Notes: generated by a model not told the origin, from the letters alone. A stretch of 64,000 bases of DNA from Shewanella psychrophila (GCF_002005305.1 NZ_CP014782.1:4774001-4838000), one strand, 5' to 3'; shown: positions 38,285 to 48,977, counted from the stretch's first letter. Numbers and translations are program-made.

Positions 38285-38303
38285 AGTTCCTAGAATCTAG
38301 GAA
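38285..38303. repeat. CTAG-rich palindrome between convergent genes
   Basis: GTTCCTAGA and TCTAGGAAC form a perfect palindrome with one central base. It overlaps the TAG stop codon of the hydrolase gene and begins six bases after the PilZ stop. It may be a bidirectional transcript end, though no long T-run follows. Confidence 0.65.
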
Positions 38304-39238
38304 CTTGTTCCCCCTTCAATCTGTTCATACCACACCTTTACCTGAGCAAAATGATCACCCGCAGCATCTCTGTGAGTCAGCATATCGGCATGACCGTAGT
38401 CATGACGATAACCTTCAGCCTTAGATAACAAGGTATAGCGAACATCGGAAAACTGGCATTCCTGAATCATTCTTAGCACATCTTCAGGGTGTCCCAAGAC
38501 CTCATCCCCAAGCCCGGCGATAAACCAGGCTTTGGGCCACTTGCCTTGATTAGCCGTGTTAATGGCAGCTTTAGCATAATCGAAGCCATCATCATGATCT
38601 ATCCATTCACCGCGAACCCAATCGATACTCTGAGCCAGAGAGGAACGGCTCTCATTATCCATGCCCATGCGCCACCGATCTGCAGCAAGATAACCGTGAG
38701 ACCATGCTATTAACGGTGCCAGCTTGTTCCAGCCGATATCGACCATCATCCATTTTTTCAGGGATTTTATCTTGATACTACGCTTAGTACCGAAGGTGAC
38801 TAGGGAGGCTATGCTCTCTTGAAACAGCGGATACCTGGATATCGCACTGGCCATCAAGACGCCACCCCATGAATGGCCACACCAGTGAATTTGTGGATTA
38901 TTCCGATGCAGGGAAACAATATAGTGATGTATTAAGGGTAACTGGTCTCGAATGATCTGACCTTGACCGGGTTTAGACCCCCGATGTAACTTAGGCGTAC
39001 TCAGCCCACGCCCATATGTATCGAGCACATATACCACGAAGCCCGATTCAGCTAGAAAGCAGGCCAGCCCCTTACCTGAGTCACTGTAAAATACTCGCCC
39101 GTTAGACATTGCACCATGGAGCATAAATATTGGTGGTTTACTCATGTCCGCATCCATAGGTTTTATCTGCCTGAGGTGCAGTTTTCCATCCAGATAGGGA
39201 ATAAATAACGAGTGCTGTTCAATGACCACGGCATACAA
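38297..39238 (-). CDS. Alpha/beta hydrolase
   Basis: A 313-residue alpha/beta hydrolase-fold protein. The oxyanion strand FMLHGAMSNGRVF (~37-49) and nucleophile elbow GHSWGG (S ~122) are clear. The catalytic acid is probably in AGLGDEVLGHPED and the final His in YRHDYGHADM. No signal peptide is evident, so it should be cytoplasmic. Substrate unknown. The stop codon TAG is part of the CTAG palindrome. It is convergent with the PilZ gene. Confidence 0.85.
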   Translation of the reverse strand: MYAVVIEQHSLFIPYLDGKLHLRQIKPMDADMSKPPIFMLHGAMSNGRVFYSDSGKGLACFLAESGFVVYVLDTYGRGLSTPKLHRGSKPGQGQIIRDQLPLIHHYIVSLHRNNPQIHWCGHSWGGVLMASAISRYPLFQESIASLVTFGTKRSIKIKSLKKWMMVDIGWNKLAPLIAWSHGYLAADRWRMGMDNESRSSLAQSIDWVRGEWIDHDDGFDYAKAAINTANQGKWPKAWFIAGLGDEVLGHPEDVLRMIQECQFSDVRYTLLSKAEGYRHDYGHADMLTHRDAAGDHFAQVKVWYEQIEGGTSS

Positions 39239-39488
39239 CTTATTTTAAATAATGATTAATTTAGCTAATAAATTACTGAGTCAACAGACAAAAAACAAGA
39301 GTAATGACCTTGTCAACTTCAAGTCAAACAAGCGACTAAGCTAAACCTATGTGGTCAAAGGTGATCAAAGGCTGTTTTAAACGAAAATAAAACGCAAAAC
39401 TTTCACGTAAGCTAAATACATAAGCTAAAATATGAGGCAGAAATAAAGTCATCCTTCCTGCCTAGCAACAGCTGACAAATGTGACTAG

Positions 39489-40469
39489 CTAACTTAGCAG
39501 TAACAGGTACGGTAGTGCCTTTAGGTTAAGCTTACTGATGGCGACATCCGCCGCCTTCTCGAGTTTGGGCTTAGCATGATAAGCAATACCATAATCAGCA
39601 GTCTTTATCATGGGAATATCATTAGCACCATCGCCGATGGCCAATCTTTGACCCTCGGGGATTTGCCACAACTCGGCGCAGCGAAGCACAGTATCGGCCT
39701 TAAATTGCGCATCAACAACTTGGCCGATAACGGTTCCAGCAAGTTTACCTTGTTCAATTACCAGCTCGTTTGCGTATGCGGCATCTAAACCTAGAAGCTG
39801 TTTCAAGTGCCCAACGAAAGGGGTGAAACCACCAGAAGCCACCACGAGTTTCCAGCCATAAGACTGCAACTCTTTAACTGATTCCACTAGCCCAGGCATC
39901 AGGGGCAGTTCATCGCACAAGTCTTGAATGATCTTCTCATCGGCACCTTCGAGTTGAGCCACACGTGCACGCAAACTCTCTTCGAAATCCAACTCACCTT
40001 GCATGGCACGCTCTGTGATTTTGGCTACTGCTTCACCGACCCCAGCCATCACGGCCAGCTCATCGATACACTCAATCTCAATCGCCGTCGAGTCCATGTC
40101 CATCACTAGCAAGCCAGGCTGATTTAGCTTCGCTTGCTCATCTGAAATAGGAAAGCTTTCAACCCCTTGGATAGAGGAGATCACTTGCATCTGTGTCAGG
40201 TTTAGTGGCTCATAGACACAAATTTCGATACAAAGGAGTCCAGTAGTTCGCTCGATAATCGCTAAACTCAAATCTTGCTGCAGCTGACCTATAGCCGCTG
40301 CGAGTGCAGGTTCATCTAAGCTATTCTCATAAACACAACGAATTCTCATCTCGCAAAGCGGAGCATTGGCCTCCATATGCTTGGCCAAAGTCTGACTCTG
40401 ATATTGAAAACGGTTATTTTCTCCACTCGATAACCAAGAAAACAGCAAGGTATGACTCAGACTTTCCAT
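39489..40469 (-). CDS. serB: SerB, phosphoserine phosphatase
   Basis: A 326-residue enzyme that makes L-serine from phosphoserine. The C-terminal HAD domain has the nucleophile motif MDMDSTAIE (~121-129), VVASGGFTPF (motif II) and GDGANDIPM (motif III-IV). An ACT-like N-terminal region precedes it. The ATG at 40469 was chosen: MESLSHTLLFSWL fits the family start, and starts further upstream run into the divergent smp gene. E. coli SerB has 322 residues. Ends with TAG. Confidence 0.93.
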   Translation of the reverse strand: MESLSHTLLFSWLSSGENNRFQYQSQTLAKHMEANAPLCEMRIRCVYENSLDEPALAAAIGQLQQDLSLAIIERTTGLLCIEICVYEPLNLTQMQVISSIQGVESFPISDEQAKLNQPGLLVMDMDSTAIEIECIDELAVMAGVGEAVAKITERAMQGELDFEESLRARVAQLEGADEKIIQDLCDELPLMPGLVESVKELQSYGWKLVVASGGFTPFVGHLKQLLGLDAAYANELVIEQGKLAGTVIGQVVDAQFKADTVLRCAELWQIPEGQRLAIGDGANDIPMIKTADYGIAYHAKPKLEKAADVAISKLNLKALPYLLLLS

Positions 40470-40547
40470 TAGTAATGCTTCTCCAACTACCGGGCAAGGC
40501 CATAATCTATTATGATTAGCTAAACCCTTCAAAAATACAGGTATATA

Positions 40548-41243
40548 GTGTTTTTTCTTAAAGGTCTGAAAAAGAGCCATAGAATTAGCAGGCTAATACA
40601 GATGGCAATTGCCATCACCTTAGCCGTGGGTCTTATCCAGTTATGGGAAACTAGCCTACTACAAGGACAACAGCTTCTAAAGTCCCAAACACAAAAGATG
40701 GCCAGATTACTGGTCCAACAAACGGCTTATGGTGCCGCTCCAGCGTTGCAACTGCAAAACGATGAACAGCTTCAATGGTTAGCCAGTGCACTGGTTTTAG
40801 ACCCTAAGGTGATGTCTGCCAGTATTTTCAGTGAGGATGGACAGAGGCTATCATTTGCCCAGAGCGTTACCGATGAAGAGTTAGAGCCAGACTCGGAGGA
40901 ATTAAGCCAGCTACTGGAACGTTATCCACCCTATGTCGAAGCCGTCACTCAAGATGGTAATAATTTAGGCTTTATCGAAGTAAGACTAGAGCCTAGACTC
41001 TTCTTCAATGAGATTAAAGAAGCCCATCAGATCCATATGGAACAGCAACAGATGATGCTGATAATAGCTGGCCTGATAGGTATGCTATTGTCACGGTCCC
41101 TATCATTTAAACGTGCCGATTTCGATAGACGTAAGACTCGTGCGAAATTAAGAAAGAAGCCGAAAAAATTAAAGAAGAACAAAGTTAAAAAGGAAGAAGT
41201 TAAAAAGGAAGAAGTTAACAAGGAAGAAGGGACGAGTTCCTAG
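40548..41243 (+). CDS. smp: Smp/YtjB (AhpA)-family inner-membrane protein
   Basis: A 231-residue membrane protein with one N-terminal helix (LIQMAIAITLAVGLIQLW, ~17-34), a periplasmic domain, a second helix (MMLIIAGLIGMLLSRSL, ~168-184) and a basic cytoplasmic tail. It sits divergent to serB, as in E. coli (ytjB-serB). The C-terminus has a run of VKKEE repeats encoded by 15-bp tandem units (~41180-41229), so its length may vary. Function is poorly defined. Ends TAG inside a CTAG palindrome. Confidence 0.85.
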   Translation: MFFLKGLKKSHRISRLIQMAIAITLAVGLIQLWETSLLQGQQLLKSQTQKMARLLVQQTAYGAAPALQLQNDEQLQWLASALVLDPKVMSASIFSEDGQRLSFAQSVTDEELEPDSEELSQLLERYPPYVEAVTQDGNNLGFIEVRLEPRLFFNEIKEAHQIHMEQQQMMLIIAGLIGMLLSRSLSFKRADFDRRKTRAKLRKKPKKLKKNKVKKEEVKKEEVNKEEGTSS

Positions 41244-41300
41244 GAACCTAGTACCTAGAATCTCGGGACACAAAAAAGGGCTCTAACGGGCCCTTTTTTT
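41236..41300 (+). terminator. CTAG palindrome and terminator after smp
   Basis: GTTCCTAGGAAC (41236-41247) is a perfect 12-bp palindrome overlapping the smp stop. It is followed by a classical terminator: AAAAAAGGGC (41272-41281) and GCCCTTTTTTT (41290-41300) with a T-run. Confidence 0.85.
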
Positions 41301-41375
41301 ATATGGACCTCTCTAAAATAAGAGTATCCCCGCTTGCAATTTATCTGACATTGCAGGCTTCTTCAGTACTTTCAA

Positions 41376-41407
41376 CATCCCTCCCACTAATAAAAGTGGA
41401 GGGGATG
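41376..41407. terminator. Hairpin between smp and deoD
   Basis: CATCCCTCCCACT and AGTGGAGGGGATG can form a long stem with two mismatches and a short AT loop. It lies just beyond the deoD stop on its downstream side and may end the deo transcript, though it lacks a strong T-run. Confidence 0.5.
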
Positions 41408-41427
41408 ATGAACAACTTAAAGCAAAA

Positions 41428-42138
41428 TTACAGAGTAATAGCCGCTTCTAGTGTCATTTCAATCATTTCGTTAAAGGTAGTCTGACGCTCATCAGCAGAA
41501 GTCTTCTCACCAGTACGGATATGGTCAGATACAGTCACTACACATAAAGCTTTAGCACCGAACTCTTTCGCTACGCCATAAAGACCAGCAGCTTCCATTT
41601 CGACACCTAAAACGTCCATCTTTTCCATCACATCAAACATCTCTGGATCTGGTGTGTAGAAAAGATCTGCTGAGAACAAGTTACCTACGCGGTACTTAGT
41701 CTCTTTAGCATCGGCAGCTTTAACCACTGCACTAAGTAGACCATAATCTGCGATAGCAGCGAAATCTTGGCCCTTGAAACGTAAACGGTTAGCTTGTGAA
41801 TCAGTACATGCACCCATACCGATCAATACGTCACGAACTTTTACGTCTGTGCTAACAGCGCCACAAGTTCCAACACGGATAAGGTTCTTAACGCCATAAT
41901 CTCTGATAAGTTCTGTTGCGTAGATAGAAGCAGAAGGAATGCCCATGCCTGAACCCATAACAGAGATACGAACGCCTTTGTATGTACCAGTAAAACCAAA
42001 CATGTTACGCACATCGGTAACTTGCTCAACATTCTCTAGGAACGTCTCCGCTATGTACTTAGCACGAAGTGGATCGCCTGGAAATAGCACTGTATCTGCG
42101 AATGCACCGTCAACAGCATTAATATGTGGTGTAGCCAT
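41428..42138 (-). CDS. deoD: DeoD, purine nucleoside phosphorylase
   Basis: A 236-residue phosphorylase that cleaves purine (deoxy)nucleosides to base and ribose-1-phosphate. Visible motifs are [11 protein letters not shown] (phosphate loop), [22 protein letters not shown] and SDHIRTG. It is the last gene of the deo operon, separated from deoB by 154 bp with a small hairpin (42258-42279). Length equals that of E. coli DeoD (239). A second, decayed DeoD-like end lies at 25828. Confidence 0.95.
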   Translation of the reverse strand: MATPHINAVDGAFADTVLFPGDPLRAKYIAETFLENVEQVTDVRNMFGFTGTYKGVRISVMGSGMGIPSASIYATELIRDYGVKNLIRVGTCGAVSTDVKVRDVLIGMGACTDSQANRLRFKGQDFAAIADYGLLSAVVKAADAKETKYRVGNLFSADLFYTPDPEMFDVMEKMDVLGVEMEAAGLYGVAKEFGAKALCVVTVSDHIRTGEKTSADERQTTFNEMIEMTLEAAITL

Positions 42139-42292
42139 CTATATAACCCCTTATATATTTACAACTTAAATCAGTAGCTAAATTATCATATAATATTAGT
42201 TACTTAAGCCTTATTTATGGCGGCCATCATCTAAACCGCCAAACTAAAAAAATGGTCTAAGCTAATCGATATCAGCTTAGTACTAAAATGTA

Positions 42293-43510
42293 TTACTTAA
42301 CGAAAGACTCGCCATATTCCATCGGCTCTAGCGTAAAGTAGCTAGCGATAGATTGACCTATGTCGGCAAAGCTCTTACGACGTCCCAAAGATCCTGCTTC
42401 GAGCCCAGCACCTAATGCCAATACAGGTACACGTTCACGAGTATGATCAGTGCCTTTCCAGCTTGGATCACAGCCGTGATCGGCGGTTAATATCAACAAA
42501 TCATCTTCATTGAGCAGTTCGAGCATCTCAGGCATACGGGAATCGAAATATTCCAATGCCTTGGCATAACCAGCTATATCGCGGCGATGACCATAGTGAG
42601 AGTCGAAATCGACAAAGTTAGTAAAAACTATGGTTCTGTCGCCCGCTTGTTTAACTTGCTCAAGCGTTGCATCAAACAGGGCTTCGAGCCCCGTCGCCTT
42701 CACCTTTTTAGTGATGCCACAATGAGCGTAAATATCGGCAATCTTACCGACACTGACCACTTCACCGCCGGCGGCAGCCAGTTTGTCTAGCACAGTTTTC
42801 GCAGGCGGCTCTACTGCATAATCACGACGATTACCGGTACGCTCGAAATTACTGGCATCAGTCCCTACAAAGGCACGGGCGATCACGCGGCCAATATTAT
42901 AAGGCTCAAGCTCTTCACGAGCAATTTGGCATAGAGTGTAAAGATTATCTAAACCAAATGACTCTTCATGACAGGCGATCTGGAAAACCGAATCAGCCGA
43001 AGTATAGAAGATAGGCTGACCGCTGCGCATATGCTCTTCACCCAGCTCCTCTAAAATCGCCGTACCCGACGCATGGCAGTTACCCAGGTAACTATCTAGG
43101 CCGGCACGAGCCAGAATCTTATCAGTCAGCTCCTTCGGAAAAGAGTTTGTCAGATCTGAAAAGTATCCCCACTCATATAAGACTGGCACGCCAGCCATTT
43201 CCCAATGCCCACTCGGCGTGTCTTTACCAGTGCTGAGTTCATCTGCATGACCATAAGCACCAATCACTTCAACATTGTCACTAAAACCTGCGGCAAACTC
43301 ACCAGTACTCTCTTTACCCGCCATGGCTAAACCAAGACGAGAAAGGTGAGGTAATTTAAGTGGTCCTTGACGGCCTATATCGGCTTTACCTTCTGCACAT
43401 GCTTTGGCTATGCTGCCGAAAGTGTCAGAGCCTACATCGCCGAAAGACTCTGCATCAGTTGCTGCACCTACACCAAATGAGTCCATCATCATGATGATTG
43501 TTCTTTTCAT
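42293..43510 (-). CDS. deoB: DeoB, phosphopentomutase
   Basis: A 405-residue alkaline-phosphatase-fold enzyme that converts (deoxy)ribose-1-phosphate to the 5-phosphate. Metal-binding segments are [10 protein letters not shown] at the N-terminus and [15 protein letters not shown] near residue 325, with [11 protein letters not shown] as the phosphorylated site region (around T85 in [10 protein letters not shown]). It follows deoA by 22 bp. E. coli DeoB has 407 residues. Confidence 0.95.
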   Translation of the reverse strand: MKRTIIMMMDSFGVGAATDAESFGDVGSDTFGSIAKACAEGKADIGRQGPLKLPHLSRLGLAMAGKESTGEFAAGFSDNVEVIGAYGHADELSTGKDTPSGHWEMAGVPVLYEWGYFSDLTNSFPKELTDKILARAGLDSYLGNCHASGTAILEELGEEHMRSGQPIFYTSADSVFQIACHEESFGLDNLYTLCQIAREELEPYNIGRVIARAFVGTDASNFERTGNRRDYAVEPPAKTVLDKLAAAGGEVVSVGKIADIYAHCGITKKVKATGLEALFDATLEQVKQAGDRTIVFTNFVDFDSHYGHRRDIAGYAKALEYFDSRMPEMLELLNEDDLLILTADHGCDPSWKGTDHTRERVPVLALGAGLEAGSLGRRKSFADIGQSIASYFTLEPMEYGESFVK

Positions 43511-43532
43511 AAAAACCTCTTACGCAATCTAT

Positions 43533-44864
43533 TTACAGATCTTCTGCGCGAATATAACGATAAATTTCAGGTGTCTTCTCTACTCGAGTTTCAGCAATCT
43601 CAATTGCGCCTCTTACGGCCGCCGCCGCTTCTTCAAATTCTGTCTCGGTCTGAGCGTGGATCATGGCAATCGGCTTGTCCTTGGTGATCTCATCGCCTAA
43701 GGCACAAACCTGAGTCAGGCCAACACTGTAGTCCAGTGAATCACCAGGCTTACGACGTCCACCACCTAAAGTCACCACAGCTAGACCTAGCTCTCGAGTA
43801 TCCATAGCAGAGGCGAAACCTGTTTGCTCAGCATAAACCGGCCGCACAATTTTAGACTCAGGCAAATACAAACCTGGATTTTCAATAAAATCTGCCGGAC
43901 CACCAAGTCCCGAGATCATCCGGCCAAATATTTCAGCAGCCTTGCCGTTATCTAATACGGTATTTAGCTTGTCTCGCGCTTCAGCTTCATTCGCGGCTAA
44001 GCCTCCGAGTTGCAGCATTTCGGCACATAAACCCATGGTGACTTCGTACAAACGTGGGTTACGATATTTGCCCGTAAGAAAATCTACAGCCTCTTTCACT
44101 TCCACCGCGTTACCGGCACATGATGCCAAGACCTGATTCATGTCGGTAAGTAGTGCTGTTGTCTTAGTCCCTGCACCATTGGCCACGGCGGTAATACTGC
44201 GAGCAAGCTCTTCAGAAGCTTCATAGGTAGGCATAAATGCGCCGCTACCTACCTTGACGTCCATAGCCAGAGCGTCGAGCCCTGCTGCCAGTTTCTTGGA
44301 CAAAATTGAAGCAGTAATTAACGAGATTGATTCGACGGTGGCGGTATTGTCACGGATGGAATAGAAACGTTTATCAGCAGGAACTAAATCGCCGGTTTGA
44401 CCTATAATGGCCACGCCCGCCTCTTTAACGACTTTTCTGAACAAGGCACTATCTGGCTCGGTTTGATAACCAGGGATGGCATCAAATTTGTCTAAGGTGC
44501 CACCGGTATGACCTAAGCCACGGCCCGATATCATAGGCACATAACCACCACAAGCGGCGGCCATAGGGCCAAGCATCAAGCTGATAACGTCGCCGACGCC
44601 ACCTGTGCTGTGTTTATCGATAATAGGACCGTTAAGATCCAGACTCTGCCAGTCGAGTACTGTGCCAGAATCACGCATGCATGTGGTTAGCGCGATGCGC
44701 TCATCCATGTTCATATCGTTGAAGTAAACTGCCATACCAAAGGCCGCAATTTGGCCTTCTGAAACGGTATTGTCGGTGATGCCTTTAACAAAGAACTGGA
44801 TCTCTTCTTTAGACAAGCCTTCTGCGTTGCGTTTTTTACGAATTATCTCTTGTGCTAGAAACAT
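43533..44864 (-). CDS. deoA: DeoA, thymidine phosphorylase
   Basis: A 443-residue phosphorylase of the nucleoside phosphorylase II family, acting on thymidine. The phosphate-binding signature KHSTGGVGD is at ~84-92, with [14 protein letters not shown] after it. ATG 44864 (MFLAQEI) follows GGAGG by seven bases; the ATG at 44927 lies upstream of that site and is unlikely. E. coli DeoA has 440 residues. It is the second gene of the operon. Confidence 0.95.
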   Translation of the reverse strand: MFLAQEIIRKKRNAEGLSKEEIQFFVKGITDNTVSEGQIAAFGMAVYFNDMNMDERIALTTCMRDSGTVLDWQSLDLNGPIIDKHSTGGVGDVISLMLGPMAAACGGYVPMISGRGLGHTGGTLDKFDAIPGYQTEPDSALFRKVVKEAGVAIIGQTGDLVPADKRFYSIRDNTATVESISLITASILSKKLAAGLDALAMDVKVGSGAFMPTYEASEELARSITAVANGAGTKTTALLTDMNQVLASCAGNAVEVKEAVDFLTGKYRNPRLYEVTMGLCAEMLQLGGLAANEAEARDKLNTVLDNGKAAEIFGRMISGLGGPADFIENPGLYLPESKIVRPVYAEQTGFASAMDTRELGLAVVTLGGGRRKPGDSLDYSVGLTQVCALGDEITKDKPIAMIHAQTETEFEEAAAAVRGAIEIAETRVEKTPEIYRYIRAEDL

Positions 44865-45011
44865 GGTACTGCCTCCAAGTCTGTAACTAAAATTCAGTTT
44901 TAAGCCACAAACTCTTTTATAAAACACTAAAACTGTAACTTTGCTACATTCGATATTAGCCGAGTTTCAGTGTCTTCAATTAGATTTAGATCACACTTAA
45001 CTAAAAAGATT

Positions 45012-45043
45012 AGCCTTACACTTCACATTAAAAGAATAAGGCT
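45012..45043 (-). terminator. Possible attenuator between deoC and deoA
   Basis: On the minus strand AGCCTTA (from 45043) and TAAGGCT (to 45012) can pair across an 18-base loop, followed by a short T-run. It might reduce readthrough in the 201-bp deoC-deoA gap. The large loop makes it weak. Confidence 0.35.
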
Positions 45044-45065
45044 CTTATGACTTAGTGCTTGTAAA

Positions 45066-45839
45066 TTAGTAGCCCTGTTTGCCTTTAGCAGCTTCACCAA
45101 GCTCTAAAGTATGCAACAGGTTAACTAACAGGCTAGAAGCACCAAAACGGAAGGTACGTGGAGTTGCCCAGTCATCGCCAAGAAGACGAGCTGCGACACC
45201 TAAAAATTCTTGTGCTGCGGCAGCATCACGAACGCCACCTGCAGGCTTGAAACCCACTTTAGTGTTCTTCTCACTGATCACAGTCATCATGACCTCAGCC
45301 GCTTCTAGCGTGGCATTAACGGCAACTTTACCGGTAGATGTCTTGATAAAGTCGGCACCAGCATCGATACAAAGCTCAGAGGCTTTACGGATAAGTGCAG
45401 GATCTTGAAGCACACCTGATTCGATGATGACTTTTAGCAGAACATCTTCACCACAGGCTTCTTTACAGGCTTTAACTAGCTCGAAACCAACGGTCTCGTT
45501 ACCAGCCATCAATGCGCGGTATGGAAAAACCACATCGACTTCGTCAGCGCCATAAGCAACGGCCGCACGAGTCTCTAATACTGCGATAGCTATGTCGTCA
45601 TTGCCGTGTGGGAAGTTAGTCACTGTCGCGATACGTACGTTTTCAGCGCCCATTTCATTCAGTGTCTTACGGGCAATAGGAATAAAGCGTGGATAGATAC
45701 AGATAGCGGCAGTGTTACCTGCCGGAGTCTGAGCCTTATGACATAGCTCGATCACTTTCTGATCGGTATCGTCGTCATTAAGGGTAGTCAGATCCATTAG
45801 CTCAATGGCTTTTTGTGCAGCTTGTTTTAAATCGCTCAT
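45066..45839 (-). CDS. deoC: DeoC, deoxyribose-phosphate aldolase
   Basis: A 257-residue class I aldolase that splits 2-deoxyribose-5-phosphate into acetaldehyde and glyceraldehyde-3-phosphate. The Schiff-base lysine is in DFIKTSTGK (~165-173), with KVIIESGVL and VGFKPAGGV around the barrel. ATG 45839 has GGAG nine bases upstream; the more distal start at 45863 lacks a site. It is the first gene of deoC-deoA-deoB-deoD. E. coli DeoC has 259 residues. Confidence 0.95.
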   Translation of the reverse strand: MSDLKQAAQKAIELMDLTTLNDDDTDQKVIELCHKAQTPAGNTAAICIYPRFIPIARKTLNEMGAENVRIATVTNFPHGNDDIAIAVLETRAAVAYGADEVDVVFPYRALMAGNETVGFELVKACKEACGEDVLLKVIIESGVLQDPALIRKASELCIDAGADFIKTSTGKVAVNATLEAAEVMMTVISEKNTKVGFKPAGGVRDAAAAQEFLGVAARLLGDDWATPRTFRFGASSLLVNLLHTLELGEAAKGKQGY

Positions 45840-45963
45840 AATAGTTCTCCGAAACAAATTCAAATGTATAAAAGTTCAAATAGTAAAATTGAAATCTACT
45901 TATGACAGTGCCATTAGGGGGCATTTTGATTATTGTTATGGCCGGGCCTTCGGGCAATGCCTA

Positions 45964-45984
45964 AGATATCGAAATTCGATATCT
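45964..45984. promoter_or_regulatory. 21-bp palindrome upstream of deoC
   Basis: AGATATCGAA and TTCGATATCT flank one central A: ten perfectly paired positions each side, about 125 bp upstream of the deoC start. Position and symmetry suggest an operator for a nucleoside-responsive repressor. It does not match the E. coli DeoR operator I know. The rest of the 490-bp gap (45840-46330) holds no gene. Confidence 0.5.
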
Positions 45985-46210
45985 GTTAATTCAGGTATTC
46001 AGCGCTGCTAGCGACTTATAGTAATAATCGATAACAACAATCCTGACACTAGGTCACGACTTGAATCCTTGAAGACCGGGAAGGGGAACTGAGTCATTAC
46101 AACTATAGAGCAAGGTTCCTGCCTTTCCGCGAAAAATCCATTTTAGCGCGTAAAACGTGTTTAACATTTACATAAATATGCCATTAAACCTTGCATGCTT
46201 AAGTAAATAT

Positions 46211-46276
46211 TAACACTCAATACCAAATTCGATTCCGGTTATTGAGTGTTAAAAAGAGCCACCAACTAGTGGCTCT
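46211..46276 (-). terminator. Double hairpin after tsx
   Basis: AGAGCCAC / GTGGCTCT (46255-46276) is followed on the minus strand by a short T-run and fits a terminator for the tsx-like gene. Next to it is a second perfect 12-bp stem, TAACACTCAATA / TATTGAGTGTTA (46211-46222 with 46240-46251). Confidence 0.75.
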
Positions 46277-46330
46277 TACTGCTTACTAATCTCTAAGAAA
46301 GAGACTAAGAATAATCTTTAAGATTAAGTC

Positions 46331-47158
46331 TTAGAACTTGTAAGTAGCTGAGAAGTAATGTGCGAAACCTGTAGACTTAAAGCCATCAGTATCTTTAATT
46401 AAGTAAACATCACTAAATGCCTTTAAACCATAACCAAGTGCAAACTGGTCAGAATGCCAATAGATACCATTAAACATCACACCACCAGAAGAAGCTTGAG
46501 TAGTAGAATAGTCATCGTCACTTGCAAACTGATAATCTAAGTAACCTTGGTAAGAGATAAAGCTACCGTTATCGAAGTTAATGAAAGGTTTGAACCAGTT
46601 CATAGAGAACTGATAACCGTTCCAAGATTTAGCTTGAATTTCATAGTACTTATATAGGTTCATGCTTACTTTGCCGAACCAAGGCACCATAACATCAGCA
46701 CCAATACCGATTGAAGCATTGTTTACATCACCAGCACCAGGTCCATAAAGGTCTGCGTCTCCGCCACCCCAGTTAAATAATGTTGTTAGATAAACTTCTT
46801 GAATTGGACCAACAGATAAGTCCATACCTGTGATCGCATCGATAGAGAAGCGCGGTGCGAACTTCAGGAACATTTTTGGAGAACCAGACTTATCACTATC
46901 TGGACGCTCACTTGGGTTAAAAATATCTAAATAACCATATAAATCTACAACACCTGAACGGCCACCGAATTCCAACTCAAGATAGTCATGGCTGCTTCCA
47001 CCAGGAAGTTCATTAACGGCATACATGTAGTTCATCTGCATCCAGTTGTAATCACCCGCGTGGATATCATCGCCGCGTTCCGCTGCGAATGTTGGTGCAG
47101 ACATTGCTGCTGTTGCAGCTAGTGCTGTAGCGAGTGCTATAGTTTTAACGTTTTTCAT
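46331..47158 (-). CDS. tsx: Tsx/OmpK-family nucleoside-specific outer-membrane channel
   Basis: A 275-residue outer-membrane protein. Signal peptide MKNVKTIALATALAATAAMS is cut near AFA. The mature barrel opens with DYNWMQMNYMYAVNE, has many aromatic strands (YLELEFGGRSGVVDLYGYLD) and ends in Phe (YFSATYKF), the usual outer-membrane C-terminus. It should let nucleosides cross into the periplasm for NupC. The start is chosen at ATG 47158, six bases after GGGG. It is followed by a terminator. Confidence 0.88.
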   Translation of the reverse strand: MKNVKTIALATALAATAAMSAPTFAAERGDDIHAGDYNWMQMNYMYAVNELPGGSSHDYLELEFGGRSGVVDLYGYLDIFNPSERPDSDKSGSPKMFLKFAPRFSIDAITGMDLSVGPIQEVYLTTLFNWGGGDADLYGPGAGDVNNASIGIGADVMVPWFGKVSMNLYKYYEIQAKSWNGYQFSMNWFKPFINFDNGSFISYQGYLDYQFASDDDYSTTQASSGGVMFNGIYWHSDQFALGYGLKAFSDVYLIKDTDGFKSTGFAHYFSATYKF

Positions 47159-47258
47159 CATCAACCCCATTTATTTTATGGTATGCCGCTCTTTTCGAGT
47201 CAGCGTTCTTTTCTTATGGCGCCGCATTTTACCCAAATTATCGTAAAGCACAATATAA

Positions 47259-47282
47259 TTTGTGTGAAAATGCGAACACAAA
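47259..47282. promoter_or_regulatory. Inverted repeat upstream of tsx
   Basis: TTTGTGT and ACACAAA, separated by ten bases, lie about 100 bp upstream of the tsx start. It resembles a CRP-type or nucleoside-regulator operator only in part (TGTG half-sites). A further perfect hairpin, TGTGGGG-TT-CCCCACA, lies at 47476-47491. Confidence 0.4.
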
Positions 47283-47514
47283 ATTCTAACAAATGAACAA
47301 ACTTCTGATTCTTCATGCTATTTAGTCATAGCTATTGCGAAAAACCCGAATTTAAACAGTGTTTGTCCGAAACAGCACTCTCTGGTATTTGTAGAGAACT
47401 GCTGATTTTATGCTTATATTACTGTGAAAAATGGTTGAGCTAACTTGGACCCTACCCCCATGAACAGAGCCCAATTGTGGGGTTCCCCACAGGATTTACC
47501 TTAGACATAAACAA

Positions 47515-47535
47515 GGCAGCTCAATATGAGCTGCC
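47515..47535 (-). terminator. Terminator of nupC
   Basis: GGCAGCTC / GAGCTGCC with a five-base loop, followed on the minus strand by TTGTTTATG. The T-run is modest. Confidence 0.7.
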
Positions 47536-47541
47536 TAAGGA

Positions 47542-48816
47542 TTATAATGCTAAGAATAGACCCGCTAGTGTCGCACTCATTAGGTTCGCTAGCGATGCTG
47601 CGATAACGGCACGTACACCTAGCTTAGCAAGGTCATGACGTCGGCTTGGAGCCATGGCGCCTAGACCACCAAGTAGAATTGCGATTGAAGATAGGTTAGC
47701 AAATCCACATAATGCGAATGAGATGATAGCTTTAGTTCTATCTGTCATAGCAAGACCAGTTTCAGCAACAACCATACCGCCATCGGCAATATCTTTAAGG
47801 TAAGGAGCGAAGTTCAGGTAAGCAACGAATTCGTTTACGATGATCTTCTGACCGATGAATGAACCAGCAACCATTGCTTCGTTCCAAGGTACACCGATAA
47901 GGAATGCAAGAGGCATGAAGATGTAACCTAGGATAAGTTCCAGAGTTAGGTTCTCGATACCAACAAGACCACCTAGACCACCGATCATGCCGTTAAGCAT
48001 GGCGATAAGACCTACGAAGGCTAGTAGCATAGCACCAACGTTAAGTGCTAAGTGCATACCAGATGCGGCGCCAGAAGCAGCAGCATCGATAACGTTAGCT
48101 GGCTTGTCTGCATCTTCAGGCAAGTCGCCCATCTCGTTGTTAGTTTCTTCGGTCTCTGGGTGCATAAGCTTGGCCATCATAAGACCACCAGGAGCCGCCA
48201 TAAATGAAGCTGCAACCAGATACTCAATCTTAACGCCCATACCTGCGTAACCAGCAAGTACCGCACCAGCTATAGAAGCCAGACCACCAACCATAATGGC
48301 GAACAACTCTGAGTTAGTCATAGTCGCGATAAACGGACGTACAACTAGTGGAGCTTCAGTCTGACCGACGAAGATGTTTGCCGTAGCAGACATTGACTCA
48401 GTACGGCTAGTACCTAGTGCTTTTTGCAATCCACCACCGATGAACTTGATGACCATCTGCATGATGCCAAGGTAGTAAAGTACAGCGATTAAAGAAGAGA
48501 AGAAGATAATGACAGGAAGAACGCGGATTGCGAAGACGAAGCCAACACCGTTTGCGAACATAGCGTCAGTACCAAGACCACCAAATAGGAAGTCGATACC
48601 CGCTTGAGAGTAACCGATAACACTGGCTACACCCATTGAAACACCACCAAGAACCTCTTGGCCTACTGGAACATAAAGAACGAAACCACCAAAGGCAGCT
48701 TGAATTGCTAACGCACCACCAACGGTACGGTAGTTTATTGACTTCTTACCATTTGAAAGTAAAAAAGCAATTGTAAGTAAGGTGACCACCCCTACTAGAC
48801 TCATTAAAATATCCAT
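47542..48816 (-). CDS. nupC: NupC-family concentrative nucleoside transporter
   Basis: A 424-residue inner-membrane CNT transporter that imports nucleosides with H+ or Na+. Family features are [24 protein letters not shown] helices, the motif [15 protein letters not shown] (~150-164) and [13 protein letters not shown] (~325-337). About 9-10 membrane segments are visible. It stands between tsx and the TatD gene and near the deo operon, forming an uptake and catabolism group. Starts at ATG 48816. Confidence 0.94.
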   Translation of the reverse strand: MDILMSLVGVVTLLTIAFLLSNGKKSINYRTVGGALAIQAAFGGFVLYVPVGQEVLGGVSMGVASVIGYSQAGIDFLFGGLGTDAMFANGVGFVFAIRVLPVIIFFSSLIAVLYYLGIMQMVIKFIGGGLQKALGTSRTESMSATANIFVGQTEAPLVVRPFIATMTNSELFAIMVGGLASIAGAVLAGYAGMGVKIEYLVAASFMAAPGGLMMAKLMHPETEETNNEMGDLPEDADKPANVIDAAASGAASGMHLALNVGAMLLAFVGLIAMLNGMIGGLGGLVGIENLTLELILGYIFMPLAFLIGVPWNEAMVAGSFIGQKIIVNEFVAYLNFAPYLKDIADGGMVVAETGLAMTDRTKAIISFALCGFANLSSIAILLGGLGAMAPSRRHDLAKLGVRAVIAASLANLMSATLAGLFLAL

Positions 48817-48977
48817 TAACCATCACCCTATTGTTAATACTTTTTAATTATGTTGTTAACCAACCTTTTTCGTGGACGATTATACCCGAGCAATAGCTTA
48901 AAAGCGTCGTTTCGATCAAGTTTTTGAAGTTTAATTTCAGTATCTTAGTCACAACTTATGGTGCGATACACATCTGT

